A stretch of 61,216 nt of DNA from Marinobacter sp. (GTDB taxonomy: Bacteria; Pseudomonadota; Gammaproteobacteria; Pseudomonadales; Oleiphilaceae), in the NCBI GenBank assembly GCA_022014155.1, contig JAKLLS010000006.1, positions 1-61,216 on the forward strand. The letters run 5' to 3'. The position numbers and the translations under genes are program-made. Every line of letters starts with the position of its first letter. Position 1 is the first letter of the stretch. Below the pieces are notes generated by a model that made no database searches, was not told the DNA's origin, and was given only the letters and a program-made list of their open reading frames with translations. Below are positions 54,168-61,216 of this stretch, piece by piece.

Positions 54168-54713
54168 ATGCGCTGGATAATCAAACTGGATGACGGCTTG
54201 GCGAAGCTGTCTACCCTGTGCGGATGGATTGCCTGTATCGCACTCATTCTGATGACGCTGAACGTGTTCTACGACGTCATTGCACGCTACGTATTCCGGG
54301 ATGTTTCCATTGGCATGCAGGAGATGGAGTGGCACCTCTACTCCGTGGTGTTTCTGCTGGGCATCCCCTATGCACTGAGAACCGATGGTCACGTTCGCGT
54401 GGACGTCCTCTATACCCACTGGAGCGACCGTACCAAAGCCTGGGTCAACCTTGTGGGCGCACTGATATTCGTAATGCCTTTCGCCTACCTGATTGGCACA
54501 TACGGCTACAGCTTCGCGGTTGATTCATTCCAGATGGGAGAAGGTAGTGGCGATCCCGGCGGATTGCCACACCGATGGATCATCAAATCCCTCATTCCCT
54601 TCAGTGCCTTTTTCATAGCCACCTCCGGCCTCGGCATGGCTACCCATGCCCTCCGTGTCATGTCCGGTGAGAAAACCTACGAAGAAAAGCACAGCGCGGA
54701 GGGTCTGGCATGA
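54168..54713 (+). CDS. TRAP transporter small permease (DctQ)
   Basis: A 181-residue protein with four membrane segments (about residues 18-40, 55-75, 95-118 and 140-160). DVIARYVFRDVSIGMQEMEW and TDGHVRVDVLY are DctQ motifs. It is the small membrane subunit that pairs with DctM. Its stop overlaps the DctM ATG by 4 bases. Confidence 0.9.
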   Translation: MRWIIKLDDGLAKLSTLCGWIACIALILMTLNVFYDVIARYVFRDVSIGMQEMEWHLYSVVFLLGIPYALRTDGHVRVDVLYTHWSDRTKAWVNLVGALIFVMPFAYLIGTYGYSFAVDSFQMGEGSGDPGGLPHRWIIKSLIPFSAFFIATSGLGMATHALRVMSGEKTYEEKHSAEGLA

Positions 54714-56005
54714 TCGGTATGATTATGTTCGGCGTCGCCTTGCTGATGCTGATGCTGGGCTTCCCGGTGGCCTTTACCTTTGGCGGGGTTGCTCTGTTCT
54801 TCGGTATCTTTGCTGAAGGCATGGACCTGTTTGCGTTCATGCCTTATCGCATAATGAGCGTGATGCAAAACACCACCCTGATGGCGGTTCCCCTGTTTAT
54901 CTTTATGGGTGTAGTCTTGCAGCGTACCCGGCTGGCCGAACAACTGCTGACCTCCATGGGACGCCTGTTCGGCGGCCTGCCCGGAGGCCTGGCCATTTCC
55001 ACCATATTGGTGGGTGCACTGCTGGCGGCCTCAACAGGCGTTGTCGGCGCCAGCGTGGTAGCCATGGGCCTGATTTCCCTTCCGGTCATGCTGGCCCACA
55101 AGTACGACAAACGCCTCGCCACTGGCACTATCTGCGCCGCCGGTACCCTCGGGCAAATCGTGCCCCCCTCGATCATCCTGATCATTCTGGGTGATGTACT
55201 TGGTCTACCGGTGGGCGACCTGTTCAAGGCCGCAGTGATTCCGGGCGTGGTGCTTATTGGCCTGTACATTGTGTACATCCTGATCATGACCCGACTCAAA
55301 CCCGAAACTGCCCCGGCCATGCCGGACGATAGTGGCCTTTCACGGAAACAGGAAATAGTGACGGCCTTGCTGGCGATCATCCCGCCACTGGCCCTGATCG
55401 TGGTTGTATTGGGCTCCATTTTCAGCGGCATCGCCACACCGACCGAGTCGTCGGCACTGGGTGGCGTCGGCGCCGTTATCCTGGCACTGATCTACCGACA
55501 GTTCTCGTTCCAGATGGTCTGGGATGCCGCCCGGGATACCGTCAAGGTAACCGCCATGGTGTTCGCCATCCTGATCGGTGCGACGGCCTTCTCCATGGTG
55601 TTCAGCTACACCGGTGGCGATTACCTGCTGGAAGAGTGGATGTTGCAGCTGCCCGGTGAGAAATGGGGCTTTATCATCCTCGCCATGTTGGTGATCCTGG
55701 TACTGGGCTTCTTCATCGACTTCGTGGAGATTTCCTTCATTATTGTGCCGATCCTGGCGCCGGTGGCGGAGGCCATGGGCATCAACATGCTGTGGTTTGC
55801 CATCCTGATCGCCATGAACCTGCAAACCAGTTTCCTGACGCCCCCGTTCGGGTTTTCATTGTTCTACCTCAAGGGGGTCGCCCCACCCAACGTGCAGACA
55901 ACAGATATATACAAAGGGGTTCTTCCGTTTATTCTTCTGCAGATGCTGGTGCTTGCCCTCATTGTGATTTTCCCGGAATGGTTCGGGATGAGCTCTTCCT
56001 ACTGA
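54710..56005 (+). CDS. TRAP transporter large permease (DctM)
   Basis: A 431-residue membrane protein of about 12 segments. GFPVAFTFGGVALFFG, FIFMGVVLQRTRLAEQLL, ASTGVVGASVVAMG and the LGQIVPPSIILIILGD segment are DctM signatures. It is the sodium-driven transport subunit. Translational coupling to dctQ through ATGA and the downstream hairpin define the operon end. Confidence 0.92.
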   Translation: MIGMIMFGVALLMLMLGFPVAFTFGGVALFFGIFAEGMDLFAFMPYRIMSVMQNTTLMAVPLFIFMGVVLQRTRLAEQLLTSMGRLFGGLPGGLAISTILVGALLAASTGVVGASVVAMGLISLPVMLAHKYDKRLATGTICAAGTLGQIVPPSIILIILGDVLGLPVGDLFKAAVIPGVVLIGLYIVYILIMTRLKPETAPAMPDDSGLSRKQEIVTALLAIIPPLALIVVVLGSIFSGIATPTESSALGGVGAVILALIYRQFSFQMVWDAARDTVKVTAMVFAILIGATAFSMVFSYTGGDYLLEEWMLQLPGEKWGFIILAMLVILVLGFFIDFVEISFIIVPILAPVAEAMGINMLWFAILIAMNLQTSFLTPPFGFSLFYLKGVAPPNVQTTDIYKGVLPFILLQMLVLALIVIFPEWFGMSSSY

Positions 56006-56009
56006 CCCC

Positions 56010-56042
56010 AACCAGGGCCGGAGTCACTCTCCGGCCCTGGTT
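56010..56042 (+). terminator. hairpin after dctM
   Basis: AACCAGGGCCGGAG and CTCCGGCCCTGGTT are perfectly complementary around a 5-base loop. There is no strong U-run, so termination may be partial or Rho-assisted. Confidence 0.6.
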
Positions 56043-56114
56043 GCCCCCCCTCTACTCAAGCATCGAATCCCCCGCCTCTATTCATTTGATAAAGATCTTT
56101 AATACCGTCTCCAC

Positions 56115-56142
56115 ATGACAAAACCTGATCGTTTTCTATACT
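56115..56142 (+). promoter_or_regulatory. candidate promoter of the CFA-type methyltransferase operon
   Basis: ATGACA (56115-56120) and TATACT (56137-56142) are 16 bases apart, 35 bases before the ATG. Confidence 0.4.
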
Positions 56143-56176
56143 GAATTAAACAGTAGCCCAAGGGAGACGAGAGTTC

Positions 56177-57496
56177 ATGAATCAGAGCACTGCTCGGAAA
56201 ACGGACGATTCCAGACACCAGAACGACCAGAAAGCACACGTTCTGAAGCTCCCCCTGGAGAACCTCCAGGTTGACCGTGAACCTCATTCCTACGAAATCT
56301 GGCTGGTTTCCAAACTGATGCGGATGGCTGGCTCGCCCCCGGTGCGGTTCCGGTTGTGGAATGACGAGGTCATTGAGCCTGACAGCAACGAGGTCCGCTT
56401 TACGATTCACCTGACCGACCCCAAGGCCCTGGTTTCACTGGTGACCAATCCCAACCTGGCATTTGGCGACCTATACAGCTCCGGCCGCCTTGTCGTCGAG
56501 GGCGACCTCCCAGATCTTATGGAGGCACTCTATCGCTCGGTACACCAGGCCCGTCAGCGTTGGCCCAAGTGGTTGGACGCCCTGTGGCGCAACCATAACC
56601 CCCGTCCAACCGGCATTTCCGAGGCCAAGGAAAATATCCACCATCATTATGACCTTGGCAATGAATTCTACCGGCTGTGGCTGGACGAAGCCGAGATGCA
56701 GTACACCTGTGCCTATTATGAACGTCCGGACCTTACCCTGGAGCAGGCACAACTGGCCAAGTTAGAGCACGTCTGCCGCAAGCTCCGCCTCAAGCCCGGC
56801 ATGACCGTAGTGGAAGCTGGTTGTGGCTGGGGCGGTCTCGCCCGCTATATGGCCAGGCACTATGGCGTCAAGGTACACGCCTACAACATCTCAAAGGAAC
56901 AGCTCGCCTACGCCCGCGCCGAGGCCGAACGTCAGCAATTGAATCACCTGATTGAGTATGTGGAAGACGATTACCGCAACATTCAGGGTCAATACGACGC
57001 CTTCGTTTCCATTGGCATGCTGGAACACGTCGGCAAGGACAACTACCCGCCACTGTCGGAGCTGATCAAGCGCTCCCTGAAACCGGACGGCATTGCCCTG
57101 CTCCACAGCATTGGCCGCAACCGTCCGATGCTGATGAACGCCTGGATCGAAAAAAGAATCTTCCCCGGCGCCTACCCCCCCAGCATCGGCGAATTCATGA
57201 CCATCTGCGAGCACGGCGATTTCTCTGTGCTGGATGTGGAAAACCTGCGTCTGCACTACGCCCAGACCCTCAGCCACTGGATGGAACGCTTTACAGCCAG
57301 CGAAGATCAGGTGTGCGAGATGTACGACGAGCACTTCGCCCGCGCCTGGCGCATGTACCTTGCCGGCTCCATCGCCGCCTTCCGTGCCGGCTCGCTACAG
57401 CTCTTTCAGGTCGTCTTCACCCACGGCGACAATAACCGGTTACCACAAAGCCGCCAGGATCTTTATACATCGCCTGCAGCACCGGAGGCCCGTTAA
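56177..57496 (+). CDS. CFA-type phospholipid fatty-acid methyltransferase
   Basis: A 439-residue SAM-dependent enzyme of the cyclopropane-fatty-acyl-phospholipid synthase family. HHHYDLGNEFYRLWLD, SAM motif I VVEAGCGWGGLARYMA, VSIGMLEHVG and IFPGAYPPSI are diagnostic. It adds a methylene or methyl group to unsaturated membrane acyl chains. The stop and the following flavoprotein ATG overlap by one base (TAATG). That coupling suggests the methylated chain is further reduced or oxidised rather than simply cyclopropanated; the exact product is unknown. Confidence 0.85.
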   Translation: MNQSTARKTDDSRHQNDQKAHVLKLPLENLQVDREPHSYEIWLVSKLMRMAGSPPVRFRLWNDEVIEPDSNEVRFTIHLTDPKALVSLVTNPNLAFGDLYSSGRLVVEGDLPDLMEALYRSVHQARQRWPKWLDALWRNHNPRPTGISEAKENIHHHYDLGNEFYRLWLDEAEMQYTCAYYERPDLTLEQAQLAKLEHVCRKLRLKPGMTVVEAGCGWGGLARYMARHYGVKVHAYNISKEQLAYARAEAERQQLNHLIEYVEDDYRNIQGQYDAFVSIGMLEHVGKDNYPPLSELIKRSLKPDGIALLHSIGRNRPMLMNAWIEKRIFPGAYPPSIGEFMTICEHGDFSVLDVENLRLHYAQTLSHWMERFTASEDQVCEMYDEHFARAWRMYLAGSIAAFRAGSLQLFQVVFTHGDNNRLPQSRQDLYTSPAAPEAR

Positions 57497-58620
57497 TGGA
57501 CTATTACGACTTGATTATCGTTGGCGCTGGTCCGGCTGGCGCCACCCTCGCTCATTCACTTCGTGACAGCGGCAAGCGCATTCTTGTGATCGACAAAAAA
57601 ACCTTCCCACGCGACAAGACTTGCGCGGGTTGGGTGACCCCGGCGGTGATGGCGAGTCTCGACATTGACATATCAGACTACGCCAGGGAACACACCCTGC
57701 AACCCATTCGCCGCTTTCGTATCGGCATGATGGGACAGCCCGCAGTAGAGAACAATCATGATGACGTTGTCAGCTATGGCATTCGCCGCTGCGAATTCGA
57801 CCATTACCTGCTCAGCCGGGTCAGCGCCCGGCAGGAGCTGGGCACTCCGGTCAAGTCCATTACCAGAAATAACGGCAACTGGGTGGTCAATGAGACTTGG
57901 GAGGCACCGCTCATTGTTGGCGCTGGTGGCCACTTCTGCCCGGTGGCGAAACTCCTGGGTGATGGCCCCGGCAGTCATGAAACCGTGGTTGCCGCCAAGG
58001 AAGTCGAGTTTGAAATGACCCCGGAACAGTCCGAAGTTTGCGAAGCCCGGGGAGACACCCCGGAGCTCTGGTTCTGCCGGGACCTGAAAGGTTATGCCTG
58101 GGTCTTCCGTAAGGGCAATTTCCTGAATATTGGACTGGGCCGGGAGGACAACCACAAACTCACCGAGCACCTGGAACGATTTGTTGAAGAAATGAAATCC
58201 AGCGGACGTATCCCGGCTGATCTGCCAGGGCGCTTCAAGGGCCATGCCTATCTGTTGTACGACCATGCCGAACGCCCTCTGGTGGATGACGGGGTTATGC
58301 TGATCGGGGACTCCGCCGGACTGGCTTATACCCAGAGTGGAGAAGGTATTCGCCCAGCCATCGAATCCGCACTGATGGCAGCCCGGGTGATCCGGGAGGC
58401 GGAGGATTATTCAGCGCAAACGTTGCAGGCCTACGGTGAAACCATAGCCCAACGGTTTGGCAACCGCGCGGCAGAAACGGAACAGGGCTGGCAGATACCG
58501 GAATGGGTCAAAGTACCACTAGCCAGCACCCTGATGCGTTCACACTGGTTTACCCGCAAGGTGGTGACCGAGAAGTGGTTCCTGCATCAGGAGGTACCGC
58601 CACTGGATGTTGCGGTCTAG
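57496..58620 (+). CDS. geranylgeranyl-reductase-family FAD oxidoreductase
   Basis: A 374-residue flavoprotein. The FAD motif GAGPAGATLA is at residues 10-19, followed by FPRDKTCAGWVTP (family Cys), and MLIGDSAGLAYTQSGEGIRPAIES near 255-280. Members reduce isoprenoid or acyl double bonds. Its start overlaps the methyltransferase stop by one base, so both proteins likely act on the same membrane lipid. Roles comparable to methyl-branched or furan fatty-acid synthesis are possible but unproven. Confidence 0.8.
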   Translation: MDYYDLIIVGAGPAGATLAHSLRDSGKRILVIDKKTFPRDKTCAGWVTPAVMASLDIDISDYAREHTLQPIRRFRIGMMGQPAVENNHDDVVSYGIRRCEFDHYLLSRVSARQELGTPVKSITRNNGNWVVNETWEAPLIVGAGGHFCPVAKLLGDGPGSHETVVAAKEVEFEMTPEQSEVCEARGDTPELWFCRDLKGYAWVFRKGNFLNIGLGREDNHKLTEHLERFVEEMKSSGRIPADLPGRFKGHAYLLYDHAERPLVDDGVMLIGDSAGLAYTQSGEGIRPAIESALMAARVIREAEDYSAQTLQAYGETIAQRFGNRAAETEQGWQIPEWVKVPLASTLMRSHWFTRKVVTEKWFLHQEVPPLDVAV

Positions 58621-58823
58621 AGCCGGCTGGCCTAACAAACGGCACACACGTCCAGTGTTTTCAATCTAATCCCGCGACGGATATCAACGGGGCGCGCCTG
58701 TTCACTTTTGAGGCAGGCAACCTACTGTTTTGCAACAAAAATGCTCACACCATTTTGCCCCCATCCGGATCCTCCCATATAATTATCGTTTCCGAACAAT
58801 TAGTTATCGCAATTATTGAGATC

Positions 58824-58839
58824 TGGCACGTTCCATGCG
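58824..58839 (+). promoter_or_regulatory. sigma-54 promoter candidate
   Basis: TGGCACG-TTCC-ATGC matches the TGGCACG-N4-TTGCW consensus at nearly every defined position, with GG and GC at the exact -24/-12 spacing. The predicted start is near 58850. Confidence 0.6.
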
Positions 58840-58849
58840 TTAGTCATCA

Positions 58850-58962
58850 CGCCAGTCGGACACTATTCACTGCATAGCCCTCCCACTGGCCAGCCGTTCC
58901 AAAAGAGCAAAGACGCTTATCACACCGGACAACTCTCTCCGGCGCGATAGGCGTTTTTTTTT
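58850..58962 (+). ncRNA. predicted small RNA or attenuated leader (about 113 nt)
   Basis: Bounded by the sigma-54 promoter match and an intrinsic terminator. A 5' hairpin can form from GCCAGT (58851-58856) and ACTGGC (58885-58890), then an A-rich single-stranded stretch CAAAAGAGCAAAGA, then the terminator stem. Size and promoter type recall sigma-54-dependent sRNAs such as Qrr, GlmY or CrcZ, but no homology to them was recognised. It could instead be a 5' leader that controls the porin by attenuation. Confidence 0.45.
58912..58962 (+). terminator. intrinsic terminator upstream of the porin
   Basis: GACGCTTATC (58912-58921) pairs with GATAGGCGTT (58946-58955) with one wobble, the inner CCGG pairs with CCGG (58925-58928 and 58939-58942), and nine T residues follow. 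It lies about 110 bases before the porin ATG in the same direction. Confidence 0.75.
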
Positions 58963-59070
58963 GCCCGAAATAACAATAACAGCCGGCGAGAAGAGACCTC
59001 TTCACTCGACTCTTGGACCGCGTGAACGATGTGCGATGGCAATTCCATATTGACTCAGGAGTAACACGAA

Positions 59071-60279
59071 ATGACACGTAAGATAATACGACAAACCAGC
59101 CTGTTATTAGGTACCGCCCTGCTATGCGGCAACGCCCTGGCGGAAAATACCAGTTTCACCAGCGCCTTGAGCGACGGAACCGTCTACGGTGATTTCCGAC
59201 TACGGTACGAAAACGTGGATCAGGATAACGCCCTGCAGGATGCGAACGCCCTTACCCTACGTTCACGCCTCGGCTATATAACCGGCAATTACCATGGACT
59301 GTCCGGTGTTCTGGAATTTGAAGATTCACGCGCAATCGCTGGGGTCGACGACTACAACGACACCCAGGGTCAGACACCTGATCATTCCGTGGTCGCCGAC
59401 CCGGAAACCACAGAAGTCGACCAAGCCTTCGTGAAGTACACCAATGCCGGATTCAATGGCAAGATCGGTCGCCAGGTCATTGCCCTGGATAATCAGCGTT
59501 TCGTTGGTGCGGTGGGTTGGCGGCAGGACCGGCAGACCTTTGATGCCACTCGCCTCACCTATGTGCTCTCAGACCTGACCCTGGACTACGCCTACGTCAC
59601 CAAGCGAAACCGGATATTTGCACAAGGCGGCGACCAGGACGCCAAGGACCACCTGGTGAACGCCAGCTATCAGTCGTCCTTAGGTGTGCTGACGGGTTAC
59701 GCCTACCTGCTGGAACTGGACAACGTTCCCGACAATAGCCTCGACACCTACGGTTTGCGCTACACCGGCAAGACCGACCTTGATGGGATCGGCGTGCTGT
59801 ATGAACTGGAGTATGCGACCCAGGAAACGGACAGTGCCGACACCGATGCGGACGCTGACTACTATAAAGCGCTCGCCGGGGTACAGACCGCAGGTGTAAC
59901 GGTGTCACTGGCTTATGAAGTACTGGGCTCTGACGACGGTAACTACGGTTTCTCCACACCGCTGGCGACACTCCACGCCTTTAATGGCTGGGCCGATCAG
60001 TTCCTGGCCACCCCCAACAGTGGCCTCAAAGATCTGATGGTGACCGTTACAGGTTCCCTGTCAGGCGGTAAGTGGGTACTTGCCTACCATGACTTCAGCG
60101 CCGATGAGGATGCCGCCGGAGCCGATGATTTCGGCAGTGAAATCGACGTGGCCTACCATCGCGGTTTTGGCCAGCACTACAGCGCTGGCATCAAGTATGC
60201 CGCTTACATGGCAGGCGATGATGCGGCCGGTAAGGTTGACACCAACAAGCTCTGGTTGACCCTGGGCGCCAAGTTCTAA
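59071..60279 (+). CDS. outer-membrane porin (alginate-export/OprB-like)
   Basis: A 402-residue barrel protein with a signal peptide ending GNALAENT. GTVYGDFRLRYENVDQDN, TLRSRLGYITGNYHG and IGRQVIALDNQRFVGAVGWRQ are typical of alginate-export-like porins in Marinobacter and Pseudomonas; the C-terminal LTLGAKF ends in Phe as required for BAM insertion. ATG follows AGGAG. Control from the sigma-54 leader upstream is possible. The solute is unknown. Confidence 0.8.
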   Translation: MTRKIIRQTSLLLGTALLCGNALAENTSFTSALSDGTVYGDFRLRYENVDQDNALQDANALTLRSRLGYITGNYHGLSGVLEFEDSRAIAGVDDYNDTQGQTPDHSVVADPETTEVDQAFVKYTNAGFNGKIGRQVIALDNQRFVGAVGWRQDRQTFDATRLTYVLSDLTLDYAYVTKRNRIFAQGGDQDAKDHLVNASYQSSLGVLTGYAYLLELDNVPDNSLDTYGLRYTGKTDLDGIGVLYELEYATQETDSADTDADADYYKALAGVQTAGVTVSLAYEVLGSDDGNYGFSTPLATLHAFNGWADQFLATPNSGLKDLMVTVTGSLSGGKWVLAYHDFSADEDAAGADDFGSEIDVAYHRGFGQHYSAGIKYAAYMAGDDAAGKVDTNKLWLTLGAKF

Positions 60280-60297
60280 ACCCTCCGCAATGGGTTT

Positions 60298-60332
60298 GCG
60301 AGGTGGGTTTGCGTCTCCCACCTCGCTTTTTT
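60298..60332 (+). terminator. terminator after the porin
   Basis: GCGAGGTGGG and CCCACCTCGC are perfectly complementary around a 9-base loop and are followed by six T residues. Confidence 0.88.
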
Positions 60333-60368
60333 AATGGCGTACTATTTACCTGTCCATGCTAGGCGCAT

Positions 60369-60395
60369 AAAAAAAGCCGGGGCAATTGCCCCGGC
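60369..60395 (-). terminator. terminator of the second porin gene
   Basis: The self-complementary GCCGGGGCAATTGCCCCGGC (60376-60395) is followed on the minus strand by seven U residues, ending the minus-strand porin transcript. Confidence 0.88.
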
Positions 60396-60446
60396 AAACA
60401 ATGACGCCAACACGATACTGCATTTCTTTACTTCAGCACTTCCGTA

Positions 60447-61216
60447 TTACATAGAGAACTTGTGTTCAAACCCCACACCGAAGGTGGTGTCTTCCTGATC
60501 ACCCAGATCCTGCTCAACCTGGGCGAAATAGGCGTAGACCTTGCTCGACTTGGCCAGTTTGTAATCGGCACCAACGCCAATCAGGGTCAACTCTTCGTCT
60601 GAGAGGTCTGCTTTGGTCAGGCCGTACTGGGCTTTCAGTTTCACCCGGTCGAACTTGACGGCACCGCTGAGCAGATAGCTGTCTTCCTCACCTTCACCAT
60701 CTTCTTCTTCCGCCAACTGGTAAAGGGCGCCGAACTCAAACATGTCGAGCCGAACCAGGCCAGTGGCACGAAGAATGTTCAACCTGCCATCCATCGTCGA
60801 ATCTGCGACGAGCTCATCCTCGATCTCCGAATCATAGGCGAGGGCACCGTAAAACATACCTTTATCGAATACGATGGAACTGGACACTGCGTCGGCAACG
60901 CCATTCTCGTCTGTACCTTCTTCCTGGTCTTCACCCGGAATCAGGGCCACGTTCACGGACAACGCATCTGCAAAGGTGGGGGTGCTGTATTGCACAATGT
61001 TGCTGGTGCGGTTCTCACCGGCCATGATGTTCTTGATGTCACCCTGCAAGTCATTGAATTGGTCAATCTTGCCCTGGGATACTTTAAGTGGCGTATCAAA
61101 TTTACCGGCAATCAGTGTACCCATGGCGTCGTGGGCAAAGCCGCCATAGATGTTACGCTGGCTGAAGGTTTCACCGTCCTTGTCACCATCATCAACCGAG
61201 ATTTCGAATTCTGCCT
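60447..61216 (-). CDS. general Gram-negative porin, C-terminal part
   Basis: The gene enters from the right edge, so the N-terminus is missing; 256 codons are visible. The frame continues upstream of the internal Met at 61124, reading SQRNIYGGFAHDAMGTLIAG. It matches OmpC-type trimeric porins (porin_4): RNIYGGF, GTLIAGKFDTPLKV, an acidic extracellular loop with EEDGEGEED, AKSSKVYAYFAQVEQ and a terminal VGFEHKFSM, with the near-terminal Phe typical of barrels. It is convergent with the first porin and ends at its own terminator. It probably provides general uptake of small polar solutes. Confidence 0.85.
   Translation of the reverse strand, partial: AEFEISVDDGDKDGETFSQRNIYGGFAHDAMGTLIAGKFDTPLKVSQGKIDQFNDLQGDIKNIMAGENRTSNIVQYSTPTFADALSVNVALIPGEDQEEGTDENGVADAVSSSIVFDKGMFYGALAYDSEIEDELVADSTMDGRLNILRATGLVRLDMFEFGALYQLAEEEDGEGEEDSYLLSGAVKFDRVKLKAQYGLTKADLSDEELTLIGVGADYKLAKSSKVYAYFAQVEQDLGDQEDTTFGVGFEHKFSM

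Larger units (their letters stand above)
58621..59070. other. intergenic region with sigma-54 promoter and intrinsic terminator
   Basis: These 450 bases have no supported ORF. They contain an AT-rich stretch (58777-58820) suitable for activator binding, a strong sigma-54 promoter match (58824-58839), a terminator (58912-58962), an AANAANAA-like motif AATAACAA at 58969-58976 and the porin ribosome-binding site AGGAG. Confidence 0.6.

Noticed and set aside
58503..58877. A 124-codon open frame spanning the end of the flavoprotein gene and the intergenic region.
   Set aside because: Most of it overlaps the flavoprotein gene out of frame and the rest covers the sigma-54 promoter; no coding signal.
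1..61216. tRNA, rRNA, CRISPR arrays, insertion sequences, prophage or integron features.
   Set aside because: None were found by eye on either strand; the ISL3-like protein at 20009-20740 lacks a catalytic domain and terminal repeats, so it is not an insertion sequence.

Overview
The window is about 61 kb of a gammaproteobacterial chromosome, most likely Marinobacter or a close relative. This rests on conserved gene order (ygfB-pepP-ubiH-ubiI; zapA-6S RNA-ygfA; ilvA/rpiA; aroQ-accB-accC-prmA; dusB-fis; purH-purD), a long-form isocitrate lyase, a C4-dicarboxylate TRAP transporter, and the abundance of outer-membrane and c-di-GMP proteins. No phage, insertion sequence, CRISPR array, rRNA or tRNA was seen. 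Genes are densely packed and appear intact. The only truncated genes are at the two window edges.

Layout. 1-4.5 kb (minus strand): ubiquinone hydroxylases UbiI and UbiH, PepP and a YgfB protein. 4.7-7.9 kb: a Zrg-type zinc-uptake locus (His-rich periplasmic protein, DUF3299 protein, MacB/LolD-type ATPase and FtsX-like permease) behind a Zur-box-like site. 7.9-9.4 kb: zapB-like gene, zapA, 6S RNA and ygfA. 9.7-14.1 kb: a 28-bp inverted repeat, ilvA, rpiA, an acyl-CoA dehydrogenase with a clear operator dyad, and ppa. 14.1-20.7 kb: a signalling block with a DUF2333 protein, a LapD-like degenerate GGDEF-EAL receptor, a REC-REC-GGDEF diguanylate cyclase, and an overlapping pair made of a FIST-like protein and an ISL3-transposase-N-terminus-like protein. 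21-30.1 kb: aroQ, accBC, prmA, a DUF3426 protein, dusB-fis and purHD. 30.2-35.1 kb: a FecA-like TonB receptor with a Fur-like site, a lipoprotein alpha/beta hydrolase and a KefB-like antiporter. 35.1-37.3 kb: an EgtB-like sulfoxide synthase and an OvoA-C-terminal-type methyltransferase, apparently a split thiohistidine (ovothiol-type) pathway. 37.3-48.1 kb: an SLC13 transporter, a VpsR-like enhancer-binding protein with a degenerate ATPase, aceA, a CASTOR/POLLUX-like RCK channel, an orphan beta-barrel protein, a SulP transporter and an orphan ribbon-helix-helix protein with a nested dyad. 48.1-52.8 kb: a ChaN lipoprotein, an EamA exporter, a macro-domain protein, a GH84-type glycosidase and an acyltransferase. 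52.9-58.6 kb: a dctPQM TRAP operon, then a CFA-type methyltransferase translationally coupled to a geranylgeranyl-reductase-type flavoprotein. 58.6-61.2 kb: an intergenic region with a strong sigma-54 promoter match and an intrinsic terminator (a predicted sRNA of about 110 nt or an attenuated leader), then two outer-membrane porins.

The least explained items are the sigma-54 promoter/terminator unit before the porin, the FIST-like/ISL3-N-like gene pair beside the c-di-GMP genes, the split thiohistidine pair, and the ygfA Shine-Dalgarno sequence embedded in the closing stem of 6S RNA. All calls come from reading the sequence. No database search, folding or alignment program was run.
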